Shown: one piece after another, positions 53,298 through 62,378 of the stretch
How the letters are laid out: each line of letters begins with the position of its first letter
How positions within the stretch are numbered: the stretch's first letter is position 1
From: Paenibacillus cellulosilyticus
Lineage (GTDB): Bacteria > Bacillota > Bacilli > Paenibacillales > Paenibacillaceae
Length of the DNA stretch: 64,000 nt
Assembly: GCF_003182255.1 (NCBI RefSeq)
Contig: NZ_QGTQ01000001.1
Coordinates: 517,634-581,633 of the forward strand
Direction: 5' to 3'
Notes under the pieces: generated by a model
The model's input: the letters and a program-made list of their open reading frames with translations, nothing else
What the model was told of the DNA's origin: nothing
Databases searched by the model: none
Position numbers and translations under genes: made by a program

Positions 53298-56051
53298 ATG
53301 AGGAGAAATGTTAATTTCTCGCAGAAGAAGGTTTCTCGAATCGGAGTCGCTGCATTGGCTGCCACGCTGGTATTCTCCGGCCTGCCTATTAAACTAGGGG
53401 GTCAAAGCATCGATATCAGCAAGGCAGCAACGGCACATGCAGAGGCAATTTACGCGGCGACGGATATCGCGTTAACTCCGGGAGCTGCTGCGAGCCAGTT
53501 GAATTTCGCTTGGTACTCGCCGATCCAGACGACAAGCATCGTTCAGATCGCGAAGAAGAGCGACATGACGGGGAGCGATTTTCCGGTTGATGAGGCGGTA
53601 ATAACGACGTTCACCGGAACATCCTCCGCAGCTGTTACGGGGTATTACTCCAATAAAGTAACGGCGACGGGACTTGCGCCTAATACGCAGTACGTTTATC
53701 GCGTGGGTGACGGCAGCGAAGGCAATTGGAGCGCGGTTTACGATTATACGACCAAGGATCTCTATAACTATCAGGTTATGTTCATCGGGGATCCGCAGAT
53801 CGGATCCTCGGGCAACGTAGCCAACGATACAGCAGGTTTCATCTCAACGCTTAATACGGCATATGGGTCTTTCCCGAACATGAGCTTCATCATGTCCGCC
53901 GGTGACCAGATCGAGCATGCGACCACTGAAGCGGAGTTTGACGCATTCATAAGCCCGGACTTGTTCCGCAACATTCCTGTTGCCACAACGATTGGCAACC
54001 ACGAAACATCCGGCGCGAACTACAAATATCATTTCAACGTGCCTAACGAGTCTTCCACATTAGGAACAACTACCGCAGGCGGGGACTACTACTACGTTTA
54101 TGGCGATACCTTGTTTATGGTATTGAACAGCAATAATACGGATGGCACGAAGCATGCCCAATTCATGAAAGAGGCGGTTGCGGCTGCTCCGGATACACAG
54201 TGGAGAATCGTCACCCTGCACCAAGACATTTATGGCGCTGGTTCGCACGCGACGGAAACGGGAATCAAGAATTTGAGGAAGGCTCTGTTCCCGACGTTCG
54301 ACGAATTGGACATCGACATGATCTTCATGGGACATGACCACTCGTACGCTCGCACAGATGTCATGAACAACGATATCTCTCAAGGAGCGCAGCTCCAAAA
54401 TGATTCGCTGCAGGACGTCAATCCGACGGGAACGACGTACGTGACGGCCAACTCGGCCAGCGGCAGTAAATATTACGCCTTGGCGGATACGACAAAATTG
54501 GACGTTGTGCCTACGGTAAGAAACCAGGAGAATACGCCCAACTTCACGATGATCAGCTTCACACCGACCAGCCTTACGGTTACTACGTACCGTTCAGACA
54601 ACATGGCAGTAGTCGATTCTTACGGATTGGTCAAAGAAGCGGAGAACGCTAAAATTTATACGAAAGACAGCCAGCAAACGGATACTAATGCCGACATCGA
54701 CTTCTACTATGCTATCAACAACGCCAATGCGGTATCGAAGCTGAATACTACTTTCAGCTATGACACTTCGAAGCTAGTCTTCAAGAGCGCAGAGCTTGTT
54801 AATACAACCTCTACGAACTCCGATCCTGTCACGAATGACTCGGATAATGGTATCGTGACGGTTAACGCCGATTTGGCTTCGCCGATTCGTTCCGAATTAT
54901 ACAACGGAGACTACACGGACGTAGTCAAGCTGACCTTCGAGCTTATCGACAAGGCTAACGCGACTACAGCAAGTGTTGGACTTACAGGTTCCGCACTGAC
55001 GACGCTGAACAAGCACAAAGCCATTGATTCGATGATTACCGTGGTCAGTGCCGACAAGACGGTTGGCGTACCTGTTACGAAAGTTACGCTGGATCACTCG
55101 TCGCTCAGCCTTAGAATTAACAAAACAAGCCAATTGACTGCAACGGTATTGCCGGACAATGCAACGAACAAGACGGTGGTATGGACTTCTAGCAATCCAG
55201 CTATCGCGACGGTTGATTCGACCGGTCTCGTGACGGCAGTTGCAAGAGGAACGGCAACCATTACGGCGACGGCTGTTAATGGCGGCGTACTTACGACTAG
55301 CGACATTACGGTAACGCAAACGACCAGCACGACGGGCACATCGTCCGGCTCTACGGGTACGACGACGAATACAGACACGACAACGAACACGGATACAGCA
55401 ACAAATACGGACACGACAACAAATCCAGATACGACAGGCAACTCCGGTAATACGGACGTTTCGCAGTCGGGCAACTCCAACAGCAGCAACAGCGGAAGCG
55501 GCACAGGTACGGCAAAGTCCTTCTCCGATATCCCATCCGGCTACTGGGCTGAAGAAGCGATTAATTACCTGTCCGCAAGAGATATTCTGAATGGCACGAG
55601 CGACACGACCTTCGAACCGAAGCGTTCGGTAACCCGCGCCGAGTTCACGGCAATGATTGTACGAGCACTGCAGCTTACGGATCAAGGCAGCGCCTCGTTT
55701 AATGACGTGAATGCAAGCGCTTGGTACGCCGACGCAGTATCCGCAGCCGTACAAGCTGGCATCGTGCAAGGGAAAAGCGATTCAACGTTTGGTCCATCGG
55801 CCCTCATCTCGAGAGAAGAAATGGCGACGATGATTGTTCGCGCATACGAATATCTGCATGGACAACAGTCTGTCAGCGGCAACAATTCCTATACGGATTC
55901 CGCTGCCATCTCGGCTTGGGCGTTGACATTCATCAATAAAGCGGCTGAACTGAAGCTGATTCAGGGAACCAATTCGGGCGCATTCAACCCGCATGGCATC
56001 GCCAGCCGTTCGGAAGCTGCACAGATCATCTATAATCTTTTGAACAACTAA
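53298..56051 (+). CDS. Surface-anchored purple-acid-phosphatase-like metallophosphoesterase with Big2 and three SLH domains
   Basis: A signal peptide (about 1-50) precedes an Ig-like purple-acid-phosphatase N-domain (about 52-145) and a calcineurin-like catalytic domain with all metal motifs: GDPQIG (about 163), GDQIEH (201), GNHE (232), HQD (307), GHDHSYAR (344). A cohesin-like beta domain (about 450-590), a Big2 domain (about 593-670), a Thr/Asn/Asp repeat linker (TNTDTTTNTDTATNTDTTTN) and three SLH repeats (about 740-917) follow. It should be a cell-wall-bound phosphatase or nucleotidase. ATG 53298 has GAGGTG 8 nt upstream. HupE-like genes flank it on both sides. Confidence 0.88.
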   Translation: MRRNVNFSQKKVSRIGVAALAATLVFSGLPIKLGGQSIDISKAATAHAEAIYAATDIALTPGAAASQLNFAWYSPIQTTSIVQIAKKSDMTGSDFPVDEAVITTFTGTSSAAVTGYYSNKVTATGLAPNTQYVYRVGDGSEGNWSAVYDYTTKDLYNYQVMFIGDPQIGSSGNVANDTAGFISTLNTAYGSFPNMSFIMSAGDQIEHATTEAEFDAFISPDLFRNIPVATTIGNHETSGANYKYHFNVPNESSTLGTTTAGGDYYYVYGDTLFMVLNSNNTDGTKHAQFMKEAVAAAPDTQWRIVTLHQDIYGAGSHATETGIKNLRKALFPTFDELDIDMIFMGHDHSYARTDVMNNDISQGAQLQNDSLQDVNPTGTTYVTANSASGSKYYALADTTKLDVVPTVRNQENTPNFTMISFTPTSLTVTTYRSDNMAVVDSYGLVKEAENAKIYTKDSQQTDTNADIDFYYAINNANAVSKLNTTFSYDTSKLVFKSAELVNTTSTNSDPVTNDSDNGIVTVNADLASPIRSELYNGDYTDVVKLTFELIDKANATTASVGLTGSALTTLNKHKAIDSMITVVSADKTVGVPVTKVTLDHSSLSLRINKTSQLTATVLPDNATNKTVVWTSSNPAIATVDSTGLVTAVARGTATITATAVNGGVLTTSDITVTQTTSTTGTSSGSTGTTTNTDTTTNTDTATNTDTTTNPDTTGNSGNTDVSQSGNSNSSNSGSGTGTAKSFSDIPSGYWAEEAINYLSARDILNGTSDTTFEPKRSVTRAEFTAMIVRALQLTDQGSASFNDVNASAWYADAVSAAVQAGIVQGKSDSTFGPSALISREEMATMIVRAYEYLHGQQSVSGNNSYTDSAAISAWALTFINKAAELKLIQGTNSGAFNPHGIASRSEAAQIIYNLLNN

Positions 56052-56078
56052 TCTAATTAGTAATCTAGCCAATAACAG

Positions 56079-56107
56079 GGATGTCATTCTTGGCAATGGC
56101 ATCCTTG
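56079..56107 (+). terminator. Terminator of the phosphoesterase gene
   Basis: GGATG-CATT (56079-56088) pairs with AATG-CATCC (56095-56104) around a 6-nt loop, then TTGTTT. The HupE gene starts 28 nt later, so some read-through is likely. Confidence 0.6.
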
Positions 56108-56134
56108 TTTGTCTATGTGAAAGGGGGAACATCT

Positions 56135-57295
56135 TTGTCCCGCACTCGAAATGCCTTTCGTTATCCTATCTTTCTTGCCGCACTTCTCGCGCTGCTCCTG
56201 CTGCCCAATCAACAAGTTGCGGACGCTCATGCTTATAGTGCAGCTTATACGACGATTCAGTTCACCAAGTCGAGCGTCGACATGACTTATACGCTGGATG
56301 GCTTGTCCGTCATTGAGCTATTGGGCGGAGATACGAGCAACGACCTCACCCTTGAGCCCGAACAATTCAATATCATGAAAGACTCGTTCCTGGAGCTGAT
56401 ACGCAATCAGATTGTACTGAACGTCAACGATAAGCCCCAATCCTGGACTCACGTGGAGAGCCTGGAACTGCTGCCGAACAGCAGCCCACAGAAGGTGGAG
56501 CTAAAGGTTCAGTACGCTCCCGTCGCGGCTTCCCAAGTTGTCTCGCTGACAGATCAGCTCTACTCAGGTTCGAGCGACAAGTCGACCAATTACGTCGACC
56601 TGGTGACGATTGAGTATGGCAGCCACAAGGCCAACTCGGCCTTGTCCGGCAAATACCGCGAGTGGTCGATGCAGATGTCGGACAAGGATTACAGCAGCCT
56701 TGCAGACTCCTCATCTAATGCGGATTCACAGGAGACTGACTCGTCGAAGGCGTCCGGTTCGGGCTGGTATTCGTTCTTTGTCCTCGGTATCAACCATATT
56801 CTCTCGGGCTACGATCATCTATTGTTCTTGTTCTCACTTCTGATCGCCAGACAGAAATTCAAGCAGTACGCCGCAATGATTACTGCCTTCACCATCGCAC
56901 ACAGCATTACATTGACGCTGACTGTATTGGGAGTCATCTCCGTGCCCTCCCATATTGTCGAACCACTAATCGCCCTTAGCATCTGCTTCGTTGCGATTGA
57001 TAATATGATCCGTAAGCAAGTCAGCGGACGCTGGATTCTGACGTTCCTCTTCGGTCTTGTTCACGGCATGGGCTTCGCCGACATTTTGCAAGAGATGGAC
57101 ATTCCGCGGACCGAGCTGGCAGCCGACCTGATCAGCTTTAATCTCGGCATCGAGACCGTCCAGCTCACTTTAGTCGCTGCTGCGCTGCCGCTGCTATATT
57201 GGCTGCACTCCTGGAAATTCTCCAGACGAGTCGTCATCGCCGGCTCTTCCATTGCGTTTATGTTGGGCGGCATTTGGCTTATCGATCGTCTGTAA
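56135..57295 (+). CDS. HupE/UreJ_2-family membrane protein (putative metal transporter)
   Basis: Signal peptide (cleavage near VADAHA), an extracellular domain of about 150 residues, a Ser/Asp linker, then six to seven hydrophobic segments. Metal-type motifs are intact: GINHILSGYDHLLFL, TIAHSITLTL and FGLVHGMGFADIL, as in HupE/UreJ nickel or cobalt permeases. The start is taken as TTG at 56135, 7 nt after GGGGG; the frame extends 18 codons upstream through a terminator. Follows the phosphoesterase gene on the same strand. Confidence 0.85.
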   Translation: MSRTRNAFRYPIFLAALLALLLLPNQQVADAHAYSAAYTTIQFTKSSVDMTYTLDGLSVIELLGGDTSNDLTLEPEQFNIMKDSFLELIRNQIVLNVNDKPQSWTHVESLELLPNSSPQKVELKVQYAPVAASQVVSLTDQLYSGSSDKSTNYVDLVTIEYGSHKANSALSGKYREWSMQMSDKDYSSLADSSSNADSQETDSSKASGSGWYSFFVLGINHILSGYDHLLFLFSLLIARQKFKQYAAMITAFTIAHSITLTLTVLGVISVPSHIVEPLIALSICFVAIDNMIRKQVSGRWILTFLFGLVHGMGFADILQEMDIPRTELAADLISFNLGIETVQLTLVAAALPLLYWLHSWKFSRRVVIAGSSIAFMLGGIWLIDRL

Positions 57296-57348
57296 AGCTT
57301 ACCTAATGAGGAATAACCGAACGATGAATAATCACTCCTAACATAAAT

Positions 57349-57376
57349 AAGGTGATCTCCGTGAGGGGATCACCTT
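57349..57376 (+). terminator. Terminator after the HupE gene
   Basis: AAGGTGATC-C pairs with G-GATCACCTT around a short loop, then TTGTTCTTG. Confidence 0.7.
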
Positions 57377-57386
57377 TGTTCTTGAT

Positions 57387-58337
57387 CTACAAAGCATCGA
57401 CCATGATATGATTTCCTGCTGGGTCCTTCATTCGGAAGCTTTTCCCGCAGATTCCGCGATCTCAAATTTCAGTAACCTCAACGCCTTTTAGTTTTAAAAA
57501 TTCATGGTAATCTTCAATATCAGGTGTTCCTATCATCATGACCGCACTTTTGTTATTTGCTTGTTCAAATTGTACAGGATGTGTGTCGCAGCCGACCTCA
57601 GACAATATGATCTTGAGGTACCCAGGTTTCTCCAATGACCAAATATCCCCTCTATGCGTCACTTTATACCCCATATATTTCTCGTACCAGTCAGCAGATT
57701 CATTAAGATTCAAAGCAGGAATATAAACGACGACTACCCCTTGAAGCCTTTCAAGAACTCTGCGTCCGAAATGTTCGTCCAGTTGGTTCTGTCTCAATGT
57801 TTCCTCTACCAAATGACTCAGCTCCTTTTTAAGTTTGTCTTTTGCACGTCTAAGTCGGCTCTCCGCGGCGCTCACACTAATATTGAGAAAACGGCTAATT
57901 TCTTATACGCTAAATCCGCTAATGAAATACATTGCAATGACGGTACGGTACTTCTCATCTAGTGTGTTTAGAGCACTCCAAACCGCCCTTTTCCGCTCTA
58001 GATTGTCTATCCTCTCTTCCAATGAGATCGGATCGATAAGGTCATTCATCAAGTGACCTCCCGGAGGAATCTCCCTCTTCCTAATCCAATCCATGCTCAT
58101 ACGTTTGGTTATCGTGTACAGCCAGCTGCCGAAACCCTCCTTCTGCTCTAAAGTGTGAATTTTGTACCAAGCCTTTACGAAGGACTCCTGCGCGATATCC
58201 TGGGCAATATGAAAATCACCGACGACACTGAACGCAGCGGCATACACCGCGTTTGAATATTTGGTTGTCAACTCGGCGAACGCATTCATATCCCCTTCGC
58301 AGACTCGAATAACAAGTCTCTCGTCTTGCAGTGACAC
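57387..58337 (-). pseudogene. ECF sigma factor fused to a VOC (glyoxalase-like) domain, interrupted by two in-frame stops
   Basis: A single frame of 317 codons runs from GTG 58337 (GAGG 7 nt upstream) to TAG 57387. Residues 1-170 are an ECF sigma factor: region 2 (DIAQESFVKAWYKIHTLEQK) and region 4 (YRTVIAMYFISGFSV-stop-EISRFLNIS then SAAESRLRRAKDKL). Residues 180-316 are a VOC domain (VVVVYIPALNLNESADWYEK, then SFRMKDPAGNHIMVDAL at the end). A TAA at 57903-57905 cuts region 4 and a TGA at 57462-57464 cuts the last VOC strand. The frame is otherwise intact, so the lesions look recent. Reads as a pseudogene unless the stops are errors. Confidence 0.8.
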
Positions 58338-58408
58338 ATCATCACCTCATATGTCTTTCACTATATAGACGTGAAAAGAAGAAAATATCGGTCAACTACT
58401 ATATAAAG

Positions 58409-58441
58409 AAGAAGCCACTCCTAACAAAGGAATGGCTTCTT
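58409..58441. terminator. Terminator of the VOC gene
   Basis: AAGAAGCCACTCC (58409-58421) pairs with GGAATGGCTTCTT (58429-58441) with one mismatch; flanked by A/T on both sides. Confidence 0.7.
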
Positions 58442-58483
58442 TGGACAGAACTTCACTTTTTTATTGAGATTGCCTTAGCGATC

Positions 58484-58882
58484 CTAATCTAACTTTTTAC
58501 TCACTCCACCGCCAAAAGCGATGCAATAACCATCAGCATCTTTCAGTGTAAATTCACTCCAATGTTCAGAGTAATTGGGACCATTAACTATTTCTACACC
58601 TTTGGCACGACATTCATCAACCAACAAGTCGACTGCATCTGTATAGGCAAAAGCGTCAAAGTACAGCCCACCTTTAACAGAAGAAGAAGGTCTTACGTCC
58701 TCTTTATTCATTGCGGGATGCAAAATAAATGTAATGCTGCCTCTTGATACGTGTACATGTCCACCAACTTCTTCATAGGAAAACCCAAGACTCTTGTAAA
58801 AATCAGAGGAAACTTGTGCATCTGCAACTAGTAAAACAATCGATGAACCCGATATATTTGCTACTACTGCTTGCTCGCTCAT
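58484..58882 (-). CDS. VOC-family protein (glyoxalase/bleomycin-resistance fold)
   Basis: About 132 residues with two beta-alpha-beta-beta-beta units: SSIVLLVADAQVSSDFYKSL at the start, EFTLKDADGYCIAFGGG at the end. Such proteins bind metal and act as dioxygenases, lyases or antibiotic-binding proteins; the function cannot be assigned. The ATG at 58882 has AGGATGG upstream; 34 more codons upstream in frame lack a ribosome site and are AT-rich. Confidence 0.8.
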   Translation of the reverse strand: MSEQAVVANISGSSIVLLVADAQVSSDFYKSLGFSYEEVGGHVHVSRGSITFILHPAMNKEDVRPSSSVKGGLYFDAFAYTDAVDLLVDECRAKGVEIVNGPNYSEHWSEFTLKDADGYCIAFGGGVSKKLD

Positions 58883-59068
58883 TTCATCCCATCCTAAACT
58901 GGAATATTTGACCATTATGAATAAATAATACAATAGCACATTTTCTCTGTAAACTACGGCACAGGAATATGTCTGTACAAGCATGAGATAAATTTGGACT
59001 ATATTTACTGAAAACCCCTTAGGATGTTCAGATAGACTTAAACACCTACTGCTTTACAAACGATCTCA

Positions 59069-59316
59069 TTAGCTTTTTTGGCTAGCACAAACTTTACTGT
59101 ATTTCGATAAAAGTAACGTGGTTTTATATGACGTTGCTTGGACAATTACGCCTAAAAGCATTGCTCCTGCTCCGATTCCAATGTCAAAGCAATTATAAAA
59201 CGTACGCATTGCATTTTCTCTATCCTTTGGTTCGACTACATTTAATACCCAAGCCTGAATCGCAGGGAAAATGGCGCCGAACGCTACGCCGTAGAATATT
59301 CCGTCTATATTTAATT
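59069..59316 (-). pseudogene. Fragment of an MFS transporter
   Basis: The frame encodes DGIFYGVAFGAIFPAIQAWV, then NVVEPKDRENAMRTFYNCFD and IGIGAGAMLLGVIVQATSYK, a recognisable MFS stretch (helices 4-5 with the FYxxxDxGxGxG motif), ending in a stop. No start and no other transporter part is nearby. The rest of the gap 58883-59421 shows no gene. Confidence 0.7.
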
Positions 59317-59421
59317 GTAGTTATGCAATTCTAATTGCTAAGGCTACGTTTTCATATACAATAAAAACATGCGGGTCACTAAATGATGCGACCTGGCGAT
59401 ATTGCAGAGGTGAGGTATGAA

Positions 59422-60087
59422 GTGCATTATTCGCAAAACGATAAGCTCAAAGTGGCGCAAATATACGACAATATCGCCGAGAGCTACGAAGAACGTACGA
59501 CGCCACTGACTTACTTTCAAGCTGCCGTGCGGGAGTTTCTCTTGGAGAACGTGCATGCTGGACAACGCGTACTCGATCTCGGTTGTGGTCCTGGACACTT
59601 GACGAGTCCACTGCCACTTGACGTGGAGGTTGTCGGGCTCGATATTTCGACCGCCATGGTCGACGCGGCGCGACGAAAACGTCCAACCGGCACCTATCTC
59701 GTGCATGACTTCCACCAGCCACTACCTGCAGAACTCGGAAAATTCGACGCGATAGTGGCAAACGGTTGTTTCGATTTCTGCGAGAATCTAGTACAAGTCA
59801 TCGATAATGTGTCGGTAGCCCTTGCTTACGGCGGTCGCTTCTTCTTCACCATAAACGAGCGCCGTGCGGAATTGCCCTTTCACGATGCACGCTGGATTGA
59901 TGCAGGTGGTGGACAAGTTGATATCCGAATGTTCTTCTGGTCGTTTTCCGAAACGGCAGCCGCGATTGAGACATTAGGACTTCGACCTCTAACGTACCGG
60001 CACGCACCGGGTTGGGAAAACGAGACTCTACAGACAACGATCTACTACGGCTACTGGGTGGTCGAACATCTCCGGACGAAGGAATAG
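59422..60087 (+). CDS. Class I SAM-dependent methyltransferase
   Basis: Motif I VLDLGCGPGHLT, motif II VVGLDISTAMVDAA and motif IV KFDAIVANGCFDF of the seven-strand methyltransferase fold. The substrate cannot be read. I prefer a GTG start at 59422, 6 nt after GAGGTGAGG; an ATG at 59383 has no ribosome site. The GC content and codon use (GCG, CGC, CTC) are clearly higher than in the AT-rich genes on either side, suggesting separate acquisition. Confidence 0.85.
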   Translation: MHYSQNDKLKVAQIYDNIAESYEERTTPLTYFQAAVREFLLENVHAGQRVLDLGCGPGHLTSPLPLDVEVVGLDISTAMVDAARRKRPTGTYLVHDFHQPLPAELGKFDAIVANGCFDFCENLVQVIDNVSVALAYGGRFFFTINERRAELPFHDARWIDAGGGQVDIRMFFWSFSETAAAIETLGLRPLTYRHAPGWENETLQTTIYYGYWVVEHLRTKE

Positions 60088-60480
60088 GATCTTGGTCGAA
60101 ATACACACAAACCACTTCTCCAAAGAAAGTTGCATTGAAGGTGAGCTCGACACTGCCGACGCGCTTGCGGTGCAGCAGGGTCTTACACTGCAGGAACGGT
60201 GATTGGCGGGAGACTAAAAAACCTTGTTAAGCATAGCCTCCTATGCTTAGGGATAAGACGTTTTCTGCATCTAGCTCCCGAAAGATTTCCGATCCCACAA
60301 GTACAAGGGCGAATTTTCGCCCTACTTGTGATACGGTTCGGCGTAACATCAATAGGGCGACATTGAAGCCACCCGAATAGGCGCCTTGTATGCAATGATT
60401 AGCGACCACATGTATGGTGTATGATGTGCACCGTCTAAGTTCTTGCTCTTATAGGTACAACATGTCAGCCTGTATTTTAT
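60088..60480. other. Gap with no confident gene; contains a short open frame and a hairpin repeat
   Basis: A TTG-initiated frame of 36 codons (60092-60202) follows the methyltransferase but has no recognisable motif and no clear ribosome site. The rest holds the hairpin and repeat R1 described separately. Confidence 0.4.
60295..60347. repeat. Hairpin plus direct repeat R1
   Basis: CACAAGTA-(CAA)-GGGCGAA pairs with TTCGCCC-TACTTGTG (60295-60329): a 15-bp stem with a 3-nt bulge and a 2-nt loop. The 33 bases 60315-60347 recur at 62305-62337 with two mismatches. Confidence 0.75.
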
Positions 60481-61455
60481 TTAGTCTACGTTTAATATGG
60501 TTTCTGATTTATCCATTTTTGTCAACTCAACACTGGTCCTCCATAATTCTTCCCTATTTTCACGGCTATAGGAGAGTTCAGAAGATTTCACTTCTCTTGT
60601 ACCATCAAAATACTTACCAGTCATCCCCCCGAACTCTGAATTAAGCACCAGCGATGCCAATGCTTTTCCTGATTTATCAGCCGTAATCATACTTGGACGA
60701 AGTAAGGCAAGTACGGGGAGGATATTCTTTAGAATAATTTTCATAAAGAGAGGAAATGTTCGAGAGAACCCTGTGCCGGGCATCTGTCCAGGATTAAACG
60801 CATTTACAGTAATATTTTTATTCGTTTGCTGCTTGATTCTTTCGGCCAACTCGTAAGCGCAGTATATATTGCATAATTTCGAAGTCGAGTAGCGACGTTG
60901 GCCTACGGTAAGCATCTTCTCATCTTCGTTCAGTTTCTTTGGATAGGCCAGTAATCTAGCATTATTATAAACAGGCACAGCGACAATTGTTTTTTGTGCG
61001 GGGTCATGAGTGCCACTGCTAACAAACAATATTCTACCAGAATCATCCATATTATCAAGTAACCTATTGACCAGCAAAAAGTGTCCAAGATGATTAATTC
61101 CAAAAGTACTCTCAAAGCCATCTTTGGTATAGTACGTTTTATCAACCAAGATTAACCCCGCGTTGCAGATGAGTGAATATAAAGGCGGATAATCTGCAGC
61201 AATAAATTGGGTGACAAAATTTCTGACAGATGCTAAGGACGCAAGATCAAGCTCCATAGACGTGATGTTGGGATTGTCTGTTTCCCTAATCAATGAATGG
61301 ACAGCTTCATTTGCCTTAGCCGCATTACGACAAGCCAGTACGATATGATGATTATGATCGGCTTTAGCAATGTGTTTCGCACTTGCATAACCTAACCCCG
61401 AGTTTCCGCCAGTTATAATAAAAGTTCGTTTACGTGGGTCCCCTTTTGTTAACAT
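60481..61455 (-). CDS. Short-chain dehydrogenase (retinol-dehydrogenase-like)
   Basis: Cofactor motif TGGNSGLGYA, CNAG, catalytic Ser in LFVSSGTH and YSTSK (YxxxK) are all present, so the enzyme should be active. About 324 residues, AT-rich. The ATG at 61455 lies 8 nt after AAGGGAG; a GTG three codons earlier is too close. Divergent from a TetR gene with interlocked promoters, so it is most likely that regulator's target. Substrate unknown. Confidence 0.88.
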   Translation of the reverse strand: MLTKGDPRKRTFIITGGNSGLGYASAKHIAKADHNHHIVLACRNAAKANEAVHSLIRETDNPNITSMELDLASLASVRNFVTQFIAADYPPLYSLICNAGLILVDKTYYTKDGFESTFGINHLGHFLLVNRLLDNMDDSGRILFVSSGTHDPAQKTIVAVPVYNNARLLAYPKKLNEDEKMLTVGQRRYSTSKLCNIYCAYELAERIKQQTNKNITVNAFNPGQMPGTGFSRTFPLFMKIILKNILPVLALLRPSMITADKSGKALASLVLNSEFGGMTGKYFDGTREVKSSELSYSRENREELWRTSVELTKMDKSETILNVD

Positions 61456-61498
61456 ACCATACACTCCCTTTTCAAAAGTTAGTTTAGTTTGTTCCAGG

Positions 61499-61565
61499 TT
61501 GACACCGTCAACTAAAACACATCATACGCCTGCACATTGACGGTGTCAACATGTAGGCGTATGAT
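61499..61565. promoter_or_regulatory. Interlocked divergent promoters with two TetR operators
   Basis: Plus strand: TTGACG (61537-61542), 17 bp, TATGAT (61560-61565). Minus strand: TTGACA (61544-61549), 17 bp, TATGAT (61521-61526). Both -35 elements lie in one palindrome, TTGACGGTGTCAA (61537-61549). A second copy, TTGACACCGTCAA (61499-61511), lies in the start of the SDR transcript. The -10 elements sit in the outer arms of a further dyad. Confidence 0.85.
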
Positions 61566-61596
61566 GATTTTATAATTATTTATTTAAGAGGGTACT

Positions 61597-62172
61597 ATGA
61601 AGAATAGCAACGATACCAAACAAAAGCTGATCGATGTCACAAGACAAATGATTGATACCCATGGCGTTGATTCCGTTAGCATGCGGGACCTTGGAAAGGA
61701 AATGAATTTATCTCGAGGTGCCGTCTATGTATATTTTAAAAATAAAGACGATCTACTCGCGGCTCTTACTACTGAGAATTTTGATACGCTGAACAGTCGC
61801 ATGAACAAGTTAATTAAAGAAACAAGCGATCCAAGAAAACTTATTTACGAATTGCTATATACGTTTTATGACTTTGGGGTAAAGAATCAAGAACATTGCC
61901 AACTGATGTTCCGCAAACAATGGGACAAGGAGCAATATCATAACCTTCACCTTGCAGCCATTGAAACATTTAGAATCATCTATAGCTGTTTGGAAACAGC
62001 TCATGAACAAAAACGGACGATCAGTAAACCACCCAAACAATTAACGGCCATGGTTTCTGCCTTTATTGCTGGTCTTGTTGATCTCAATTCTGCTGGACAT
62101 CTAGAACCTGAAAAAGGATTAGATGATCCGGCTGGTTTAATCTATTCATTTGTGGATTTGATCATTGTTTAG
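61597..62172 (+). CDS. TetR-family regulator
   Basis: HTH in residues 12-58 (GVDSVSMRDLGKEMNLSRGA, VYVYFKNKDDLLAAL), C-terminal ligand domain of the TetR_C_13-like type (YELLYTFYDFGVKNQEHCQL). AT-rich like the SDR. Two identical palindromes in the divergent promoter region are its likely binding sites, giving repression of itself and the SDR. Confidence 0.9.
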   Translation: MKNSNDTKQKLIDVTRQMIDTHGVDSVSMRDLGKEMNLSRGAVYVYFKNKDDLLAALTTENFDTLNSRMNKLIKETSDPRKLIYELLYTFYDFGVKNQEHCQLMFRKQWDKEQYHNLHLAAIETFRIIYSCLETAHEQKRTISKPPKQLTAMVSAFIAGLVDLNSAGHLEPEKGLDDPAGLIYSFVDLIIV

Positions 62173-62304
62173 TCGTAACCGATAGTATCGCTCTTGCCAT
62201 GACCATTTATTGCTCTTCTCACTATCAAGTGTAGGAGTGAATTTGCGGACATGCAGTGAGAAAAGATTATGCCTAATTTCAATGTGTTGGGTTTCAACTA
62301 TAAA

Positions 62305-62337
62305 TTTCGCCCTACTTATGATACGGTTCAGCGTAAC
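62305..62337. repeat. Direct repeat R2 (partner of R1)
   Basis: 31 of 33 bases identical to 60315-60347, same orientation, 1990 bp apart, flanking the SDR/TetR pair. The upstream hairpin arm present at R1 is absent here. Confidence 0.75.
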
Positions 62338-62353
62338 GGTCATAACGGCGAAA

Positions 62354-62378
62354 AAGGCACTCTAGTTTGGAGTGCCTT
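62354..62378 (+). terminator. Probable terminator after the TetR gene
   Basis: AAGGCACTC (62354-62362) pairs with GAGTGCCTT (62370-62378) around a 7-nt loop; the T-tract is weak. It lies 180 nt from the stop codon. Confidence 0.5.

Noticed and set aside
55360-55440. Short tandem repeat in the phosphatase as a recombination or CRISPR-like array
   Set aside because: The repeat is in frame and encodes the TNTDT linker; it is ordinary low-complexity coding sequence.
54897-55769. A 290-codon cysteine- and arginine-rich frame opposite the phosphatase linker
   Set aside because: A shadow of the low-complexity Thr/Asn/Asp linker and Big2 region.
59029-59045. GGATGTTCA resembling the end of the 165-bp repeat
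   Set aside because: The match stops after nine bases and the rest of the element is absent.
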